Of a DNA stretch of 20,947 bases, positions 8,164 through 15,964 are shown one piece after another; the first letter of the stretch is position 1; every line of letters begins with the position of its first letter. Made by a program: the position numbers and the translations under genes. Origin of the DNA: CAYPCH01 sp964409165 (lineage in GTDB: Bacteria > Bacillota > Clostridia > Acetivibrionales > Acetivibrionaceae); contig CAYPCH010000063.1 in NCBI GenBank assembly GCA_964409165.1, positions 1 to 20,947 of the forward strand. Reading direction: 5' to 3'. The notes below the pieces were generated by a model. It made no database searches, was not told the DNA's origin, and saw only the letters and a program-made list of their open reading frames with translations.

Positions 8164-9189
8164 TTATATCAAACCCATACACCTGTATATGTACTCAAGG
8201 GTCTGTTGTGCTACAATACCTTTCATTAAAAGACCCTTTGTTACATACATGAATCCCACAAGCAAAACTCCAGGAAGCACTCCTACAATACCCAGCATAG
8301 AAAATCCAGCTCTTTCCTTTGGCAGTACGTTTTCATTTTTTGATGTAACCCTTATAAACGCATATATTAGAAAAGAAAAGCACACAGCACTTAATATAAA
8401 AAGTACCGCTAAAGTAACTAAACTTACAATAAGCTCAAACCTCGGCAAATTACCCAGAGTTTCAAAAACATCTCCGTTCTGAGGGATATCTATTGTCGAA
8501 AGCCCTCTGCTTTTAAGTTCTTCACTCTTTTTTAACGAATAGTATGTCATTACAACAGCAAAGGAGTTGTTCAAAAAATGAGCAAATATTCCATTAAATA
8601 ATGAGTTGCTCCTGTAAACAATAAAGCCTATGAGGCATCCTAAAAGAAAAGTACCTAAAAATTTCTGAAAATCAATATGCATAAGTCCGAAAAGAAACGA
8701 AGTAAATAGAATAGACCTCATAGCTCCGAATTTCTCAAACCCACGCTGTATAGTTCCTCTGAAAAGAACTTCTTCGCAGATTCCTGCAGACACTGCAATA
8801 AGAAAAACACTGCCTATTAGCCCTATAAAAGTATTTCCTATAGGTACTTGAGTTAAATCCACCCTGCCAAACAAGGTTTTTACCACCCATAAATTCAAAA
8901 AATTCAGACCACCCACCACGGGAAGTGAAAAAAGCATTATAAAGAAAATAAGTACCATATCCCAGATACCCGGTTTATTGAGTCGAAGTACCTTTTTGAG
9001 ATCATACCCGGAAAATTTGAGAAATACCAATGGAGGTACCAGTATCAATACAAACTCTGTAACAAGTATCCCCATGCTAAAATTCATACTCTGAAGCCTT
9101 GAACCCACATACAAGAGAAGTACAACCGCTAGGGAATAAATAAGTCCTACCTGCATAACACTAGGTTTTCTGATGTTTTGTTCTTCCAC
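8164..9189 (-). CDS. CPBP-family intramembrane metalloprotease (CAAX/Abi type)
   Basis: A 341-residue multi-pass membrane protein. It carries the three CPBP motifs: EEVLFRG (E139, E140, R144), FLFGLMH (F167 to H171) and HFLNN (H204, N208). These form the metal site of the Rce1-like glutamic protease family. About eight hydrophobic segments are visible, two of them after the catalytic part, near 255-275 and 295-315. The likely start is GTG at 9189 behind GAGGT, 9 bases away. It is convergent with dnaI, 41 bases apart, with no clear terminator between. Family members process prenylated proteins, bacteriocins or anti-sigma factors; no substrate can be named here. A 43-bp sequence also found upstream of sleB lies 77 bases upstream, which may hint at shared regulation. 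Confidence 0.88.
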   Translation of the reverse strand: MEEQNIRKPSVMQVGLIYSLAVVLLLYVGSRLQSMNFSMGILVTEFVLILVPPLVFLKFSGYDLKKVLRLNKPGIWDMVLIFFIMLFSLPVVGGLNFLNLWVVKTLFGRVDLTQVPIGNTFIGLIGSVFLIAVSAGICEEVLFRGTIQRGFEKFGAMRSILFTSFLFGLMHIDFQKFLGTFLLGCLIGFIVYRSNSLFNGIFAHFLNNSFAVVMTYYSLKKSEELKSRGLSTIDIPQNGDVFETLGNLPRFELIVSLVTLAVLFILSAVCFSFLIYAFIRVTSKNENVLPKERAGFSMLGIVGVLPGVLLVGFMYVTKGLLMKGIVAQQTLEYIYRCMGLI

Positions 9190-9401
9190 GTCTTAGCTAC
9201 CTCACTGTCAATATTTTAATACTATATTTATTATTATAGTCTATTTTAACGTCAAAAAGAAGTATTCTATATTGAATGCAACAAAGATTTTATATCGCAC
9301 TTTAATTTGTAATATAGTATGCAGAGAATACAAGTCTTGTGCAAACATATCTTTCATAAGCTGAAAAACATGTCTGCACCAAACCTGTAAAATCAGAGCT
9401 T
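9190..9401. other. Spacer between ypeB and the CPBP protease gene
   Basis: There is no gene here. The spacer holds repeat copy A (9267-9309) and an imperfect inverted repeat, GTGCAAACAT (9339-9348) against ATGTCTGCAC (9370-9379), with one mismatch, a 21-base loop and no U tract. I do not call it a terminator. Confidence 0.5.
9267..9309 (-). repeat. Dispersed 43-bp repeat, copy A
   Basis: Read on the + strand it begins CTATATTGAATGC and ends CGCACTTTAATTTG. It aligns along its whole length with copies B and C. It lies 77 bases upstream of the CPBP protease start, in the same orientation relative to that gene as B and C have to sleB. Confidence 0.6.
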
Positions 9402-10793
9402 CTACAGTGTAAGTACCCCTTCAGGAGTTTCCATAATCAATAATATATTTTCTTCCCTGCCGTTTTCAGTGTTGACATAAACAAGAAAATCCCTATCATT
9501 CAGCTTCCCCTTAAACTCATAGGTGGATATCTCGGATTTATAATCCGTTGGTATTATAGCCTTTCCTGCACTCAATATGTTCATTCTAGGCGTAATGGCA
9601 CCGCGTGCCTGCTCTAATGTAACTTTAGGTTCAGGTATACTCCTCTGTGTGTGAGAAGACAGGTAGCCCTTGCTCTCAAAACCTAAAATTTCCCCATTGT
9701 CCAAGGCTATTTTCACTTTTATCAGGTCAGGATAAACCACAACATCATCCTGCTTGTAAGCATAATTAATGGTTGCAGTATTGTCTTCTTTCAGGTAGTA
9801 GGTATCCGCCATATTGGGAAAACCGTGCTCATCAAGAAATTTCTTACCCATTGCCTTTGCTTCATCAATTTTAACGTTCTCCGACGGCACAAGCCTGTTA
9901 TACAATGCCCATAAAATATGCCCACCCTTTTGGGTAACTTCAATCACTGCTGTCTGCTCTTTCGGAACGTTTTTGAAACTTACCCTGTAGCTGTAAGTCT
10001 TTATGGCTGTTGTATCGTTCCTGCCCATATCTTCAACTGCTTCCACTCTGTCCCTTCCAAAAAACTCCATTACTTTTTCCTTTGCCTGTTCAGGATTCAC
10101 TTCCTCTCCTGTAAGTCCTTTAGGTTGAGCCCCCGTCATATGATCCGAAAATGGTCCATCATAAATCAAGGTCGGGTACTCCTGAAAGGTCTTGTCAATA
10201 TTCTCAAACTGCTCTCTTGGCATTTCGGCTGAGGTCTTCTGAAATAAAGAAGTTCCCTTATTTGCCAGTTCTCCCCACTTTAACCTTCCAGTTGACAGTT
10301 GATTACGCAAATCATTAAGGCTTTGTTCTAAAGAAACGGAATACCCATGAAGGCTTTCAATTGTTTTATACTGCTCATCTGTAAGATTTGTTCCTGACAT
10401 TGTCTGATTATTAAGCGAATAAGCAAGATCCCCCACCTGGGTAAGAAATTTTGAGGTATTTGCCAATACATTCTGAGAAACCGGAAGCTGACCCAGATTT
10501 GACTGGGCAAGGTTTGCCTGCCTCCATGCTTCTTGCATTGTCGCTGCTGTTTTTGTTGGTGTTGAAGCTATTAGCGACTTGATAAGCAAAACTTCAACAT
10601 TATTAACATACCCTGTCATTTCATAAAACGCCCTGTTATACTGATTATCAAGCTCCTGTCTTAAGTCTGCGGCATGCCTGTATTGATAGAAACCCCACAT
10701 ACCTACAGCTCCTATTACAACAATTACAATACTGTACATCTTTCTGTCGGACAATCTTCTTTTCAAGTCCAATAGTTTTTCTCTTATACTCAA
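9402..10793 (-). CDS. ypeB: Germination protein YpeB
   Basis: A 463-residue protein with an N-terminal membrane anchor (about 20-36, YSIVIVVIGAVGMWGFY) and a long outward-facing part. YpeB is required with SleB for spore cortex hydrolysis in Bacillus, and the two proteins stabilise each other in the spore. The middle is helical. The C-terminal 230 residues look like three PepSY-type segments, for example NPEQAKEKVMEFFGRD, KIDEAKAMGKKFLDEHGFP and TLEQARGAITPRMNIL. The start is TTG at 10793, preceded by AGGAGG at a spacing of 10. It lies 19 bases after sleB on the same strand, the classical sleB-ypeB order. Forespore (sigma-G) control is known for the pair in Bacillus but I cannot see a clean sigma-G promoter. 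Confidence 0.93.
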   Translation of the reverse strand: MSIREKLLDLKRRLSDRKMYSIVIVVIGAVGMWGFYQYRHAADLRQELDNQYNRAFYEMTGYVNNVEVLLIKSLIASTPTKTAATMQEAWRQANLAQSNLGQLPVSQNVLANTSKFLTQVGDLAYSLNNQTMSGTNLTDEQYKTIESLHGYSVSLEQSLNDLRNQLSTGRLKWGELANKGTSLFQKTSAEMPREQFENIDKTFQEYPTLIYDGPFSDHMTGAQPKGLTGEEVNPEQAKEKVMEFFGRDRVEAVEDMGRNDTTAIKTYSYRVSFKNVPKEQTAVIEVTQKGGHILWALYNRLVPSENVKIDEAKAMGKKFLDEHGFPNMADTYYLKEDNTATINYAYKQDDVVVYPDLIKVKIALDNGEILGFESKGYLSSHTQRSIPEPKVTLEQARGAITPRMNILSAGKAIIPTDYKSEISTYEFKGKLNDRDFLVYVNTENGREENILLIMETPEGVLTL

Positions 10794-10812
10794 AATTATT
10801 GCACCTCCTCTA

Positions 10813-11508
10813 TTATATACCGAAATTATGCTTTCCTATTTTTTTTACAATCTTTCTGCTCCAGATCCACTTACTTGTCGCTGTAGCCGGATTCCAATAG
10901 TACAGACACCCATCTGTAGGATCCCACCCGCTTAATGCATCTCTGGCAGCTTTTACAACAGTTGAGTTCGAATCTATAGGTACATTTATCTGTCCGTCTG
11001 AAACTGCGGTAAAAGCCCCGGGCTGGTATATTACGCCGGCTATTGTCTTGGGAAACTTTGCGTCTCTGGTTCTGTTCAATATTACAGCGCCTACTGCTAT
11101 CTGACCTTCATAGGGCTCTCCCCGGGCTTCTCCGTTAATAGCTCTTGCCAGCAATTGCTCACTGTTTGCCTGACTTGATGCTGCATATACTTCGCCCCAC
11201 CTTGCCATAGTAGTGAGCCCCATTGCGTTAAGCGTGTCACTGTTTGCAATCCCATTTGAATTGAGCCCATATACCCTCTGAAAATCCAGCACTGATGCAA
11301 ATGTTCTTATGTCATACTTCCCATTTGCTTCTCCGTTGTAGTACCCCCAGTTTTTAAGCCGTTGTTGCATATTGGCTATTTCTTTACTTTCCATACCAGG
11401 AGCAAGTTTTTCTGCAATTGGTGTTATAAAAACTCCTCCGTTATATACTAAAGGTATGGCAATTGAAAATATTACTGCAAGTATCAATAGTATTGCTACT
11501 TTTTTCAA
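10813..11508 (-). CDS. sleB: Spore cortex-lytic enzyme SleB
   Basis: A 231-residue exported lytic transglycosylase that cleaves muramic-lactam-containing cortex peptidoglycan during germination. The signal or anchor segment is at about 4-21 (VAILLILAVIFSIAIPLV). A peptidoglycan-binding domain follows (about 40-97, with MQQRLKNWGYY and TFASVLDFQRVYGL), then the SleB/hydrolase_2 catalytic domain (about 118-231). INGEARGEP carries the catalytic glutamate (E127), and AVGAVILNR and FTAVSDGQI are family signatures. The frame extends to 11541, but a strong AGGGAGGT site points to TTG at 11508, and the added residues MVFNIEQGGNS would derive from repeat copy B. ypeB follows 19 bases downstream. Confidence 0.94.
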   Translation of the reverse strand: MKKVAILLILAVIFSIAIPLVYNGGVFITPIAEKLAPGMESKEIANMQQRLKNWGYYNGEANGKYDIRTFASVLDFQRVYGLNSNGIANSDTLNAMGLTTMARWGEVYAASSQANSEQLLARAINGEARGEPYEGQIAVGAVILNRTRDAKFPKTIAGVIYQPGAFTAVSDGQINVPIDSNSTVVKAARDALSGWDPTDGCLYYWNPATATSKWIWSRKIVKKIGKHNFGI

Positions 11509-11514
11509 GCTATT

Positions 11515-11522
11515 ACCTCCCT
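11515..11522 (-). promoter_or_regulatory. Ribosome binding site fixing the sleB start
   Basis: AGGGAGGT on the minus strand lies 6 bases before TTG at 11508. It lies inside the longer open frame, so it favours the shorter protein. Confidence 0.7.
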
Positions 11523-11525
11523 GTT

Positions 11526-11568
11526 CTATATTGAATACCATAAAAAATTTTCACCGCACTTCAAATAC
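11526..11568 (-). repeat. Dispersed 43-bp repeat, copy B
   Basis: On the + strand it begins CTATATTGAATACC and ends CGCACTTCAAATAC. Its left end is 17 bases from the sleB start, directly upstream of the ribosome binding site. Confidence 0.6.
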
Positions 11569-11636
11569 TTTTTAAATCCATTAATATTCAAAGATATTTT
11601 TTGTTTTTTTAGAAAAAATATTCGTACCAGCACCGT

Positions 11637-11678
11637 TTATATTGAATGTGATAAAGAATTTACATCCACTTCAATTTC
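11637..11678 (-). repeat. Dispersed 43-bp repeat, copy C
   Basis: On the + strand it begins TTATATTGAATGTG and ends CCACTTCAATTTC. It is one base shorter than A and B. The ends form an imperfect inverted repeat (ATTGAATGTG against CCACTTCAAT). It lies 111 bases further from sleB than copy B. Confidence 0.6.
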
Positions 11679-11846
11679 CTTAATGCAATATCACGAAAAT
11701 TAATTATTTCAATGTAGAATATTTTTTGTGATTAATATAGAAAATATAAATTGATAGAATTTCGGGTTTTTGTGCCTATCCATGTATAACATCCATAAGC
11801 TTTCCAAATAATAACTTACATAGACTATCAATTTGAGAGGTATGGT

Positions 11847-12986
11847 ATGGATGTTCTGTTTTTGTCGATATCAATGGGTGCAGGCCACATAAGAGCGGCT
11901 GAGGCCCTGAATGAATATATAGAAAAAAAATATCCCGGATCAAGGACATTGATTGTGGATACATTTAAATATATAAATACTGCTGCCCATAAGTTAATAG
12001 TAGACGGATATCTAAATATTGCAGAAAAAAGGCCTGAGCTATATGGCTGGCTTTACGGCATGTCCGAATGTAAAGGAAATATAAATACTTTAAGCGAAAT
12101 TGTAAGCAGGTTACTTTCATACAAGATAAAAAGACTTATAAGTGGATTTAAGCCTTCAATAATTGTATGCACCCATCCTTTTCCGCTTCAAATGATATCG
12201 TTTTTAAAAAAGAAGGAAAAGCTTGACATCCCTGTCATTGCAATATTGACCGACTACGTAAATCATCCTCTGTGGTTTCATGATAATATCGAGGCTTATA
12301 TAGTAGGACATGACACAATAAAAAAAGACATGATAAAAGACGGACTTTCAAAGGAGCGTATTTTTTCATACGGTATCCCTGTATCTCCCTCCTTCCTGGA
12401 CAAAAAAAGCAAAAAAGACCTGCGGATGGAACTGGGACTTGAGGACAGATTTACACTTCTTGTTATGGGAGGAAGCTTGGGCTTCGGTGAAATAGAACAT
12501 ACATTTTTATCTCTTTTCAAAAAGCTAAATAAGGCACAGTTTATTGTCGTTACAGGCAAAAATGATGCCCTTAAAAAAAGGCTTGAACAGTTTTCTTCTT
12601 CCTTTGGCAGATACGTACGAATCTTAGGTTACACAGACAATATACCGATCCTTATGGATGCATCAGACCTTATTATTACAAAACCGGGCGGAATGACAGT
12701 CTCAGAGGCTTTGGTCAAAGAACTGCCGATGGCTGTTATTTCTCCTATTCCGGGACAAGAGGAAAGAAACGCCGAATTTCTAGTAAAATCCGGAGCAGCA
12801 ATAAGAATACCCTCAAAGGATCAAGACGGAAACCTTCTGGAAATTATAAACAATCCTGCGAAGTTGGCAGCTCTCAAAAAAAAGAGTTCCGAACTCGCAA
12901 AACCTCTTGCAGGTCAAAATATTGCAAAGCTTATGGGAAATATGACAAGCACCGGGACTAATCAAATAACCTCCGTATCCCCTTGA
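11847..12986 (+). CDS. MGDG-synthase/UgtP-like lipid glycosyltransferase (GT28 type)
   Basis: A 379-residue GT-B fold glycosyltransferase that probably transfers a sugar from a UDP-sugar to diacylglycerol at the inner membrane face. The N-terminal half opens with SISMGAGHIRAAEAL, matching the MGDG-synthase N-terminal signature (GAGH at 11-14). The nucleotide-sugar half contains GGSLGFGE (208-215), DLIITKPGGMTVSEAL (274-289) and PGQEERN (302-308), the GT28 donor-binding motifs. No membrane-spanning segment is seen, as usual for these peripheral enzymes. The start ATG at 11847 follows GAGAGG at a spacing of 6. The last 29 bases overlap the convergent NlpC/P60 gene. Products in relatives include glucosyl-diacylglycerols used as membrane lipids or lipoteichoic acid anchors; the exact sugar cannot be told. 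Confidence 0.85.
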   Translation: MDVLFLSISMGAGHIRAAEALNEYIEKKYPGSRTLIVDTFKYINTAAHKLIVDGYLNIAEKRPELYGWLYGMSECKGNINTLSEIVSRLLSYKIKRLISGFKPSIIVCTHPFPLQMISFLKKKEKLDIPVIAILTDYVNHPLWFHDNIEAYIVGHDTIKKDMIKDGLSKERIFSYGIPVSPSFLDKKSKKDLRMELGLEDRFTLLVMGGSLGFGEIEHTFLSLFKKLNKAQFIVVTGKNDALKKRLEQFSSSFGRYVRILGYTDNIPILMDASDLIITKPGGMTVSEALVKELPMAVISPIPGQEERNAEFLVKSGAAIRIPSKDQDGNLLEIINNPAKLAALKKKSSELAKPLAGQNIAKLMGNMTSTGTNQITSVSP

Positions 12987-13929
12987 ATCTTCTTTTGTAA
13001 TAATCGGTATTTATGCTGCTTACAAAAACAGAACCGTTTGTCTTTCCGGCATGCAACATGGAATTGTCCCCAACATATATTCCAACATGGGAGATATCGC
13101 TGAGCTCCTCGTCAGAGCTGAAGAACACCAGATCACCGGGTTTTATGTTATCCATACCCTCCGGTGCATTATCGATAAATTCAAACTGCTGGTCGGCATC
13201 TCTGGGCAAATATATACCGTTTATTCTTGCACAAATATAAGTAAGCCCGGAACAATCAATTCCCCTCGCACTTACTCCACCCCACAGATACTGCACACCT
13301 TTAAACTTCTGTGCAGTAGCTGTAAAATCACCCGCGGTTGTTTTGGGTATGGTACTTCCCGCCGGAATAGTTATAATATCTTTTATATCAATCCATCCCG
13401 TTGCTTTTCCGGGCAAGGCAACCTGGTATATGTTGCTGGCTTTATTTATTATGAAAAGCTCTGTTCCCATTACCACCTCTATAAGGGGAACACTTCTTTC
13501 GGGATTGGTATAAATAGTCTTTAATGTACTGATAACAACTGCCCTTTCCAAGTAGCTTTCCTTCATGATGCTGGTACAGTCCCGATCTATAAATTTAGTC
13601 CTGAGCCAACCCGTATATCCGTCTACAACTTCAACTCTGCACCAGTTCTCCTTTTCCTCAAGCAATGTAACAGGCTGGTTGAATACTGCCTGAGTTACTC
13701 TTTCAGAGCTTAAGTCTGGTTCCCGAAAAATATCTATAACAGTGTCAATAACAACTGCTTTATCTTTGTATTTATCTAAATCCGGTGTATTTGCTACATC
13801 AACGTTTTCATCACCGTCAGTCCTGACAGGCTTTTCTGCTCCGGTCTCTATTAATTTGCCGTTGCATCCTGTCGCTATAAGCAATAACAAAGCACACAAA
13901 ATATATCCCAATAGCTTCCTAAACTCCAT
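12958..13929 (-). CDS. SH3-SH3-NlpC/P60 cell-wall lipoprotein endopeptidase
   Basis: A 323-residue exported cysteine peptidase, likely cutting gamma-D-glutamyl-diamino acid bonds in peptidoglycan peptides. The N-terminus is a lipoprotein signal, MEFRKLLGYILCALLLL followed by IATGC, with the lipidated cysteine at C22. Two SH3b-like domains follow (about 57-117, with EEKENWCRVEVVDGYTGWL; about 125-190, ending ATGWIDIKDI). The NlpC/P60 domain fills 203-323, with catalytic C226 in GIDCSGLTY, H281 in ISHVGIYVG and a likely third residue H293 in MLHAGK. This layout resembles YkfC. The frame extends to 14001, but GGAGGT at 13936-13941 and the signal peptide select ATG at 13929. It lies 35 bases after the YhaN-like gene and may be the last gene of that transcript. 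Confidence 0.9.
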   Translation of the reverse strand: MEFRKLLGYILCALLLLIATGCNGKLIETGAEKPVRTDGDENVDVANTPDLDKYKDKAVVIDTVIDIFREPDLSSERVTQAVFNQPVTLLEEKENWCRVEVVDGYTGWLRTKFIDRDCTSIMKESYLERAVVISTLKTIYTNPERSVPLIEVVMGTELFIINKASNIYQVALPGKATGWIDIKDIITIPAGSTIPKTTAGDFTATAQKFKGVQYLWGGVSARGIDCSGLTYICARINGIYLPRDADQQFEFIDNAPEGMDNIKPGDLVFFSSDEELSDISHVGIYVGDNSMLHAGKTNGSVFVSSINTDYYKRRFKGIRRLFD

Positions 13930-13935
13930 CTTCAG

Positions 13936-13941
13936 ACCTCC
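13936..13941 (-). promoter_or_regulatory. Ribosome binding site fixing the NlpC/P60 gene start
   Basis: GGAGGT on the minus strand lies 6 bases before ATG at 13929. It removes a 24-residue extension that would overlap the upstream gene. Confidence 0.7.
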
Positions 13942-13964
13942 GCCATTCCTAAAACCAAATATTA

Positions 13965-15941
13965 TCACTTTAATTCTATTACATTTATATTGCCGTTGCA
14001 AATTCTTATTGCAGACTCAGTTTCTCTTTCCTTACAAGTGAACAAAACAACCTGTCTTTGACTGGAAATGCGGTTTATAAGCTTTAGAGCCTCTTCGGTT
14101 CTTGTATCATCATAATGGGCAAAAACCTCATCCATTATAACCGGGATGGTCTCTGTACCATTTTCCATTATATGTACCAAGGCAAGTCTTAGTGCAAGAT
14201 ATATCTGGTCAACAGTCCCACCGCTCAAGTCATCCACCTTTACAATGCTCCCGTAAAAAGGCTCCTCAATTTTAGGAATGAAACTGTCATCAACCCGTAC
14301 TTCACTGTATTTTGATGATGTAATTCCATTAATAAAACCGCTTAAGCTACTGTTCAATATAGGTGCAAAATCCCTTTTAATCTCAAGCGCTGACTCATTG
14401 AGCACATCCATTGCTGTCTGAATGCAAAAACCCGTTTCTTCCAGCAATACCTTCTCAACTTCAAGCTCTTCAATTCTTCCGTCCACACTTTGAAGTTCAC
14501 CGTCAATCGAATCTAAACTGCCAAGAGATGATTCACAGCGGCTTATACGGGAAATCAGTATATTCATACTGTTTTGAAGTCTATCGGTATATCCGTATAT
14601 GAATTTCCAGGCTTCACCAACATCGGTATCAAGAATTATATCCATAAATTCATCATACCCAATATCTCCTAGACTCCCTTTTTTATAAATAGCTCTTATA
14701 TTATTAGTTGTAATTTCTATTTTTTCATAAATTTTATCGATATTACTTCCTGTTTCCTTAACAAAATCTTTTATATCATCAGCCGAATTTGCTTCGCTGT
14801 AAACTAAAGCTACCCTTCTGTAGAGGGATTCCAAGTATTCCTCAATATGCGTCTTCTTCTCCTTTGCATATTCAATACTCTTGGCGCTTTTATTCATCTT
14901 GTAAAACATAAGTAAAATTGTTGCAAAACCACTGATAAGAGCCACCAAAATGCTAACTGCCAGATGGTTCTGTTTAAACAGACCCCAAAATAAAGCGCCT
15001 GCAAATACAATACCAAAACCTGCTATACCTGCATTATTCACTGAATTTCTTGCCTTATGCCCATTTCCAGTCTTTTCAGGCAGATTCCCTCGCTTTTCCT
15101 CATAGGTATATATTTCATTTAATGTTTCCGACAGTTCTTTTTTTTGTCTCTTTAATTCTTCAATTTCACCTCTTAGAGAAAGCACTTCTTTTGTATAATT
15201 CAAAACAGTTTTACCTTTTTCCAGCTCATCTTTCTCAGCCTTCAGGCATGAAACCTGCTCTTCAAAGTTAAAAAGCCTGTCTCTTTCTTCAAGAAGGCTT
15301 AATTTCCTTTTATCCAGCTCCTCTAATTCCTGAATTACCTTATCAAGAGGACGTGTTGTAGATTTTTCGGTTCCTACATAGCCGATAAGAGCCTGTTTTA
15401 GTGCATCCGTTGCCTTTTTTAAAGAAACATCTTCAAAACCTGTTTCGCTAATATTGGATATTCTGTCCATTAGCTCCTTCTGACCATCAGTATCAATCTT
15501 TAAATCCATCTGACCTATAAATGCCGTTTTAGTGAAACACTCCTCATTGAGACCTATATGCGCCAACGAAAAAAGCGGTCCGCTGTCCCTGCTCTGATTG
15601 AAGGTATTTGTTATGTCATTGTAACACTCATCAAAAACCTTTACAGTATTGTTCTCAAAATCTCTTTCCACCAAAAAAGCTCTGCCGTTATCAAGCCGAT
15701 ATGCAAGACTTCCTTTATAGGCATTACCGTTCCAGGGTCTGTATTTTTCCTGTGTTTGTTTACCCATGAACTTCTTTGTTTTTCTGCCTTTTTGAGAATA
15801 CAGCATGTCTTTGATAAACATCTGTATTGTAGACTTGCCCGACTCGTTCTGCCCATGTATTATATTGAAACCCGAACTTAAACTTATCACCTTATTATTC
15901 AGTTTTCCATATCCTTTTATATCAAGCTTCTCTATTTTCAT
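13965..15941 (-). CDS. YhaN/Rad50-like SMC-type ATPase with a transmembrane hairpin
   Basis: A 658-residue ATPase of the SbcC/Rad50/YhaN group, expected to work with the adjacent phosphoesterase on DNA ends. It has an N-terminal KIEKLDIKGYGKL strand and Walker A GQNESGKST (30-38). A first coiled coil spans about 200-285. Two hydrophobic segments follow (about 303-322 and 327-347) separated by a short KQNH turn. A second coiled coil spans about 350-420 and 455-505. The C-terminal lobe has signature LSGG (572-575) and Walker B IPVIMDE (599-605). No CxxC zinc hook is present; the TM hairpin takes that position. It is much shorter than Bacillus YhaN (about 960 residues). It starts 23 bases after the YhaO-like gene with an AGGTGAG site. 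It could be membrane-tethered, which is inference. Confidence 0.85.
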   Translation of the reverse strand: MKIEKLDIKGYGKLNNKVISLSSGFNIIHGQNESGKSTIQMFIKDMLYSQKGRKTKKFMGKQTQEKYRPWNGNAYKGSLAYRLDNGRAFLVERDFENNTVKVFDECYNDITNTFNQSRDSGPLFSLAHIGLNEECFTKTAFIGQMDLKIDTDGQKELMDRISNISETGFEDVSLKKATDALKQALIGYVGTEKSTTRPLDKVIQELEELDKRKLSLLEERDRLFNFEEQVSCLKAEKDELEKGKTVLNYTKEVLSLRGEIEELKRQKKELSETLNEIYTYEEKRGNLPEKTGNGHKARNSVNNAGIAGFGIVFAGALFWGLFKQNHLAVSILVALISGFATILLMFYKMNKSAKSIEYAKEKKTHIEEYLESLYRRVALVYSEANSADDIKDFVKETGSNIDKIYEKIEITTNNIRAIYKKGSLGDIGYDEFMDIILDTDVGEAWKFIYGYTDRLQNSMNILISRISRCESSLGSLDSIDGELQSVDGRIEELEVEKVLLEETGFCIQTAMDVLNESALEIKRDFAPILNSSLSGFINGITSSKYSEVRVDDSFIPKIEEPFYGSIVKVDDLSGGTVDQIYLALRLALVHIMENGTETIPVIMDEVFAHYDDTRTEEALKLINRISSQRQVVLFTCKERETESAIRICNGNINVIELK

Positions 15942-15964
15942 ATACTCACCTTACACAATTAAAC

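Larger units (their letters stand above)
11509..11846. other. Divergent spacer between sleB and the glycosyltransferase gene
   Basis: This 338-base A+T-rich spacer has no gene. It holds the sleB ribosome binding site and repeat copies B and C. Promoters for both divergent genes should lie here. Several TATA-like boxes exist (for example TATAAA at about 11744), but none pairs well with a -35 box, so I do not place them. Confidence 0.5.

Noticed and set aside
11509..11541. ATG at 11541 as sleB start
   Set aside because: The extension MVFNIEQGGNS is not signal-like and comes partly from repeat copy B. AGGGAGGT points to TTG at 11508.
11526..11568. Repeat copy B as a standard sigma-G promoter of sleB
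   Set aside because: The -10-like box would place the transcript start at the ribosome binding site, and no GCATA-type -35 box lies at 17-18 bases.
13051..13524. 157-codon + strand frame inside the NlpC/P60 gene
   Set aside because: It is antisense to a gene with clear catalytic motifs, has no ribosome binding site, and its composition is not protein-like.
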